A DNA stretch of 6,869 nucleotides, taken from Candidatus Omnitrophica bacterium 4484_49. GTDB lineage: Bacteria > Omnitrophota > Gorgyraeia > Kaelpiales > Kaelpiaceae. The notes under the pieces are model-generated. The model worked only from the letters and a program-made list of their open reading frames with translations, did no database searches and was not told where the DNA came from. Where the stretch lies: contig NATI01000085.1 of assembly GCA_002085265.1 (NCBI GenBank), positions 1 through 6,869 of the forward strand, written 5' to 3'. The position numbers and the translations under genes were made by a program. This document shows positions 4,732 to 6,869 of this stretch, piece after piece (position 1 is the first letter of the stretch; each line of letters starts with the position of its first letter).

Positions 4732-5371
4732 AATATATCATTCTATATATTATAAAATAATAACGAGCGGTTATACGGACAGATATCTATCTGCTAATTC
4801 TTTTATTTCCGCCCACGTTACAAAAGAAGGACTTTCTGTTATTCATCGATATAATAATATGGAGGAACTATTTAAGGGATTACAACAAATATTTTCATGG
4901 AATTTGAACACCATAGAAGAATACATGGAAAAACATAAGGAAATTAAAAAACAGGAAATAATTTCATTACATATAAAAGGAAGAAGTGATCGGCATACTT
5001 ATACAGACTGTATTATAACAGATGAGGATGTTAAAAGTATTGAGGCTTACATACTATTATATAGAGAAGAAAAGATTGCCAAAAAGTATTTGGAAAGTCT
5101 TAACAGCAGTAAAGGATTAGAGGAAAGCAGAGAACAATTAAAGGCCTATCCATTAAAACCTGTCATAGAAAATATAGTTAAATATCAGTTAAAAAAATGT
5201 AATGATCATAATAGGGAAGTTAAGGGACATCCATACGGGACTAAATATATAGAATGTGATAAATTCCTTGAGATGCCTGCAAATGAACTTCCTTTATATA
5301 TTGATTATGACTTTAAATCCGATACGGCTAAAAATATTTTTAAAAAAAGATTGAGTGGGGAAATAAAATAA
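4709..5371 (+). CDS. Protein of unknown function with an ELPLYIDY motif
   Basis: Not recognised. The product is 220 residues; ATG 4709 lies inside the end of the upstream gene (23-base overlap) and lacks a clear ribosome binding site, so translation is probably coupled. The N-terminal part (residues 8-75) is mixed and Tyr/Ser rich (YHSIYYKIITSGYTDRYL), followed by a charged helical centre (EEYMEKHKEIKKQE, EAYILLYREEKIAKKYLESL). The C-terminal part has HPYGTKYIECDKFLEMPANE leading into ELPLYIDYDF (193-202) and a basic helix. ELPL-aromatic-I-(D/N)-aromatic is shared with the protein at 3772. It is soluble by composition. It is the longest intact gene of the central block, 38 bases before the next start. 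Confidence 0.78.
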   Translation: MEQENSIKIYHSIYYKIITSGYTDRYLSANSFISAHVTKEGLSVIHRYNNMEELFKGLQQIFSWNLNTIEEYMEKHKEIKKQEIISLHIKGRSDRHTYTDCIITDEDVKSIEAYILLYREEKIAKKYLESLNSSKGLEESREQLKAYPLKPVIENIVKYQLKKCNDHNREVKGHPYGTKYIECDKFLEMPANELPLYIDYDFKSDTAKNIFKKRLSGEIK

Positions 5372-5409
5372 GGAGTCTACGGCTTTTTAAAAAGAATCTG
5401 GAGAGTTAT

Positions 5410-5625
5410 ATGAAATTCATTGAAAAGAAAAATCTGATTAAAGCAGAAAATTCTGAAGATTCTGTTTATATTGCTGCTTTTAATATTGAGAAAAAGAGAA
5501 AGTCTTTTTTTCTCAGTCCGGATGATTGGGATGAATTTACTGAATATCTTGTAAAAAAAGACTCGAATATAATACCTGAAATTGAGTATTATATAGACAC
5601 CGAATGCTTCGAAAGACCTTGCTGA
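5410..5625 (+). CDS. Small protein, probably frameshifted near its C-terminus
   Basis: ATG 5410 has GGAGAG a few bases upstream and codes 71 residues (MKFIEKKNLIKAENSEDSVY, with FFLSPDDWDEFTEYLVKK following) to TGA 5623-5625. The last residues, TECFERPC, look unlike the rest. In the +1 frame the same DNA continues sensibly: NASKDLADFVQAVVDG, then IEGEIGDIVFHK and TAG 5687-5689. A +1 switch between 5597 and 5623 would give a product of about 92 residues, so the native gene probably ran to 5689 and has suffered a one- or two-base indel. I do not recognise the family; the product would be an acidic, helical small protein. I see no promoter or terminator next to it. Confidence 0.65.
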   Translation: MKFIEKKNLIKAENSEDSVYIAAFNIEKKRKSFFLSPDDWDEFTEYLVKKDSNIIPEIEYYIDTECFERPC

Positions 5626-5689
5626 CTTTGTACAGGCAGTAGTTGACGGTATCGAAGGTGAAATCGGCGACATTGTTTTTCATAAATAG
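5597..5689 (+). pseudogene. Out-of-frame C-terminal part of the gene at 5410
   Basis: The frame opens just after TAG 5594-5596 and codes TPNASKDLADFVQAVVDG and IEGEIGDIVFHK before TAG 5687-5689. It has no start codon or ribosome binding site of its own. It fits as the displaced end of the ORF at 5410, whose zero frame becomes nonsense at the same point. Confidence 0.55.
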
Positions 5690-5817
5690 TGTTGAGACGG
5701 TGCAGTTTCAAAAGCGAAATTCTTCTTACCAGTGATTTATATTTGGATGTAGATAATGTTACAACACAGAAAGGAGATGATAAAACAAACCGAAAAGGTT
5801 ATTTTAATGGAAAATGA
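5689..5817 (+). CDS. Possible 42-residue ORF or remnant
   Basis: GTG 5689, overlapping the preceding TAG by one base, opens a frame to TGA 5815-5817. It reads LLTSDLYLDVDNVTTQKGDD then KTNRKGYFNGK, which is protein-like. No Shine-Dalgarno is visible, so it may be the tail of a lost gene. It overlaps the ATG at 5807 by 11 bases. Apart from this ORF I see nothing in 5690-5806. Confidence 0.25.
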   Translation: MLRRCSFKSEILLTSDLYLDVDNVTTQKGDDKTNRKGYFNGK

Positions 5818-5968
5818 AAAAATGATTCACGATTCCAGAATAATTTAGAAGAAGAGATTTTCATGAAAAACCCTGCAACTATACAGAAAATTGAGGAAGT
5901 ATTATGTCCTTGTGATAGTGGAAAGAAATAAAAAATGTTGTATGAAAAATAAGAGAGGTAAATTATGA
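5807..5968 (+). pseudogene. SEC-C zinc-motif protein broken by frameshifts
   Basis: ATG 5807 has AAAGG (5794-5798) 8 bases upstream and starts MENEK. The zero frame stops at TAG 5846. The -1 frame continues NDSRFQNNLEEEIF, MKNPATIQKIEEVL and CPCDSGKK, then TAA 5929-5931. The next frame continues KKCCMKNKRGKL and ends TGA 5966-5968. Joined, this gives CPCDSGKK-KKCC, a nearly complete SEC-C motif (normally CPCGSGKKYKKCC), the zinc-binding Cys cluster found at the ends of SecA and many small proteins. Two indels are needed: one near the A-run at 5817-5822 and a two-base loss near 5929. The TGA overlaps ATG 5965 as ATGA, the usual coupling arrangement, which supports this as the true end. An ATG at 5863 could make 22 residues alone. 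Confidence 0.6.
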
Positions 5969-6869
5969 ATAGACAGATCAAAAATAGATACACTAATGAA
6001 ATAATAGTAAAAAGTAAAAAATATTCTTCTACTAAAATTGCGGTTGAGAAAAATAAACAAAATCTCAGTGAGGCGAATCTCAGAGAAATAAATCTCAGTG
6101 GGACAGAACTCAGTGGGGCAGATCTTATCTTGGCAGATCTCAGTGAGGTAAATCTCTATGGGGCAAATCTCACTGGGGCAGATCTCTATGGGACAGATCT
6201 CTATGGGGCGGATCTCAGAGAGGTATATCTTAGAAAGGCATATCTCAGAGGAGCAAATCTTAATGAGGCAAATCTTAATGGGGCAAATCTTAGTGAGGCA
6301 TATCTCATCTGGGCAAATCTCATCCGGACAAATCTCAGACGAGCAAATCTCAGTGAGGCGAATCTCAGTGAGGCAAATCTCATCTGGGCAAATCTCAGGC
6401 AGGCAAATCTCAGTGAGGCAAATCTCAGTGAGGCAAATCTCAGTGAGGCAAATCTTAATGAGGCAAATCTCAGTGGGGCAAATCTTTGGAAGACAGATCT
6501 CAGAGGGGCAAATCTCAGGCGGGCAAATCTCAGTGGGGCAAATCTCAGGCGGGCAAATCTTAATGGGACAGATCTTTGGAAGACAAATCTCAATGAGGTA
6601 GATCTCAGAGAAGCTAATTATAGCATATCAATCATGCACCAGATTGACTGGGGGGAGCTTTCGGATGAATTAACATTAGAATTAATGAGACACGATGCTG
6701 AAATCTGTGGCAGTAAAGCAATGACTAATTGGGTTAAGGGAGGTAAGTGTCCATTTAGTACCGGTAATATACAGAGATTATTTTATTTTAATGAGAAAAA
6801 AGAACTATGGAAATCGGGAAAACCAAAACTGCATAAAATGAAATTATGGAAAGCTCTGTGTAAAGAAAA
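5965..6869 (+). CDS. Pentapeptide-repeat protein with conserved tail domain, 3' partial
   Basis: ATG 5965 follows AGAGAGG (5952-5958) by 6 bases and opens a frame with no stop to the window end, 301 codons. The N-terminus is a basic 33-residue segment (MNRQIKNRYTNEIIVKSKKY then SSTKIAVEKNKQN), longer than in the gene at 1387 but ending in the same EKNKQN-L. Then come 37 pentapeptides (6064-6618), mostly LSEAN, LSGAN, LNEAN or LRRAN, forming a predicted right-handed beta-helix. The C-terminal domain begins YSISIMHQIDWGELSDELTL and continues with CGSKAM, GGKCPF and FNEKKELWKSGKPK; it matches the tail ending at 2764. By that match only about five codons and the stop are missing. The related Qnr/MfpA fold binds gyrase as a DNA mimic, but this basic, tailed protein gives no direct sign of that. 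Confidence 0.88.
   Translation, partial: MNRQIKNRYTNEIIVKSKKYSSTKIAVEKNKQNLSEANLREINLSGTELSGADLILADLSEVNLYGANLTGADLYGTDLYGADLREVYLRKAYLRGANLNEANLNGANLSEAYLIWANLIRTNLRRANLSEANLSEANLIWANLRQANLSEANLSEANLSEANLNEANLSGANLWKTDLRGANLRRANLSGANLRRANLNGTDLWKTNLNEVDLREANYSISIMHQIDWGELSDELTLELMRHDAEICGSKAMTNWVKGGKCPFSTGNIQRLFYFNEKKELWKSGKPKLHKMKLWKALCKE
6064..6618 (+). repeat. 15-nt tandem repeats coding 37 pentapeptides
   Basis: The array is a regular, unbroken 15-nt repeat with consensus AAT-CTC-AGT-GAG-GCA. The third codon is mainly AGT (Ser), AAT (Asn) or AGA/AGG (Arg), not the ACT/ATG of the array at 1426-2497. Several adjacent units (6406-6450) are almost identical, showing recent local expansion. 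Confidence 0.9.

Noticed and set aside
5815..5817. TGA read as an amino acid joining 5689-5814 to the SEC-C frame
   Set aside because: The frame is continuous apart from this TGA, but ATG 5807 with its own ribosome binding site explains the downstream part, and no other gene here contains in-frame TGA.
5926..5935. Programmed +1 frameshift at AAA-TAA as in Euplotes
   Set aside because: Shine-Dalgarno sites show a bacterial-type genome, and the shift would give GSG-KKKK-CC, one residue shorter than a normal SEC-C motif, so a two-base deletion explains it better.

Overview
The window is low-GC, gene-dense bacterial DNA. Every supported gene is on the + strand, and several start with a strong Shine-Dalgarno sequence (AAGGAGGT at 653-660 and 953-960, AGGAGG at 3445-3450). 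There are no rRNA, tRNA, CRISPR or transposase signals. Small genes of unknown function, very repetitive beta-solenoid proteins, short overlaps and many recombined or broken reading frames suggest an accessory region, probably a prophage, phage or similar mobile segment of an anaerobic, Firmicute- or spirochaete-like host. The host cannot be named from sequence alone.

Layout. (1) 2-625: the 3' part of a hexapeptide-repeat (left-handed beta-helix) gene. (2) 666-872: a small acidic unknown protein. (3) 965-1355: a second hexapeptide gene with two in-frame TAG codons, joined at about 1246 to the 3' end of a pentapeptide-repeat gene. (4) 1387-2764: a long pentapeptide-repeat (right-handed beta-helix) gene of about 460 codons, split by a small indel near 2170 into two ORFs; it ends in an 88-residue non-repeat domain. 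(5) 2777-3048: a third pentapeptide start with only five repeats, joined in the -1 frame to an unrelated tail; a T-TTA-AAG heptamer sits exactly at the frame change. (6) 3049-3456: hairpins and short ORF remnants. (7) 3457-5371: four intact, closely spaced unknown genes. (8) 5410-5689: a small gene with a frameshift near its end. (9) 5689-5968: remnants including a frameshifted SEC-C zinc motif. (10) 5965 to the window edge: another pentapeptide-repeat gene, with 37 repeats and the same C-terminal domain, cut by the window about five codons before its expected end.

The main theme is modular exchange among beta-solenoid genes. The same start block, 15-nt repeats and 3' tail recur in different combinations, and the same 110-bp tail lies behind both a hexapeptide and a pentapeptide gene. 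Some breaks may be real mutations, some could be programmed recoding, and some could be assembly indels; reads would decide. The block at 3457-5371 is intact, so the damage is concentrated in and around the repeat genes.
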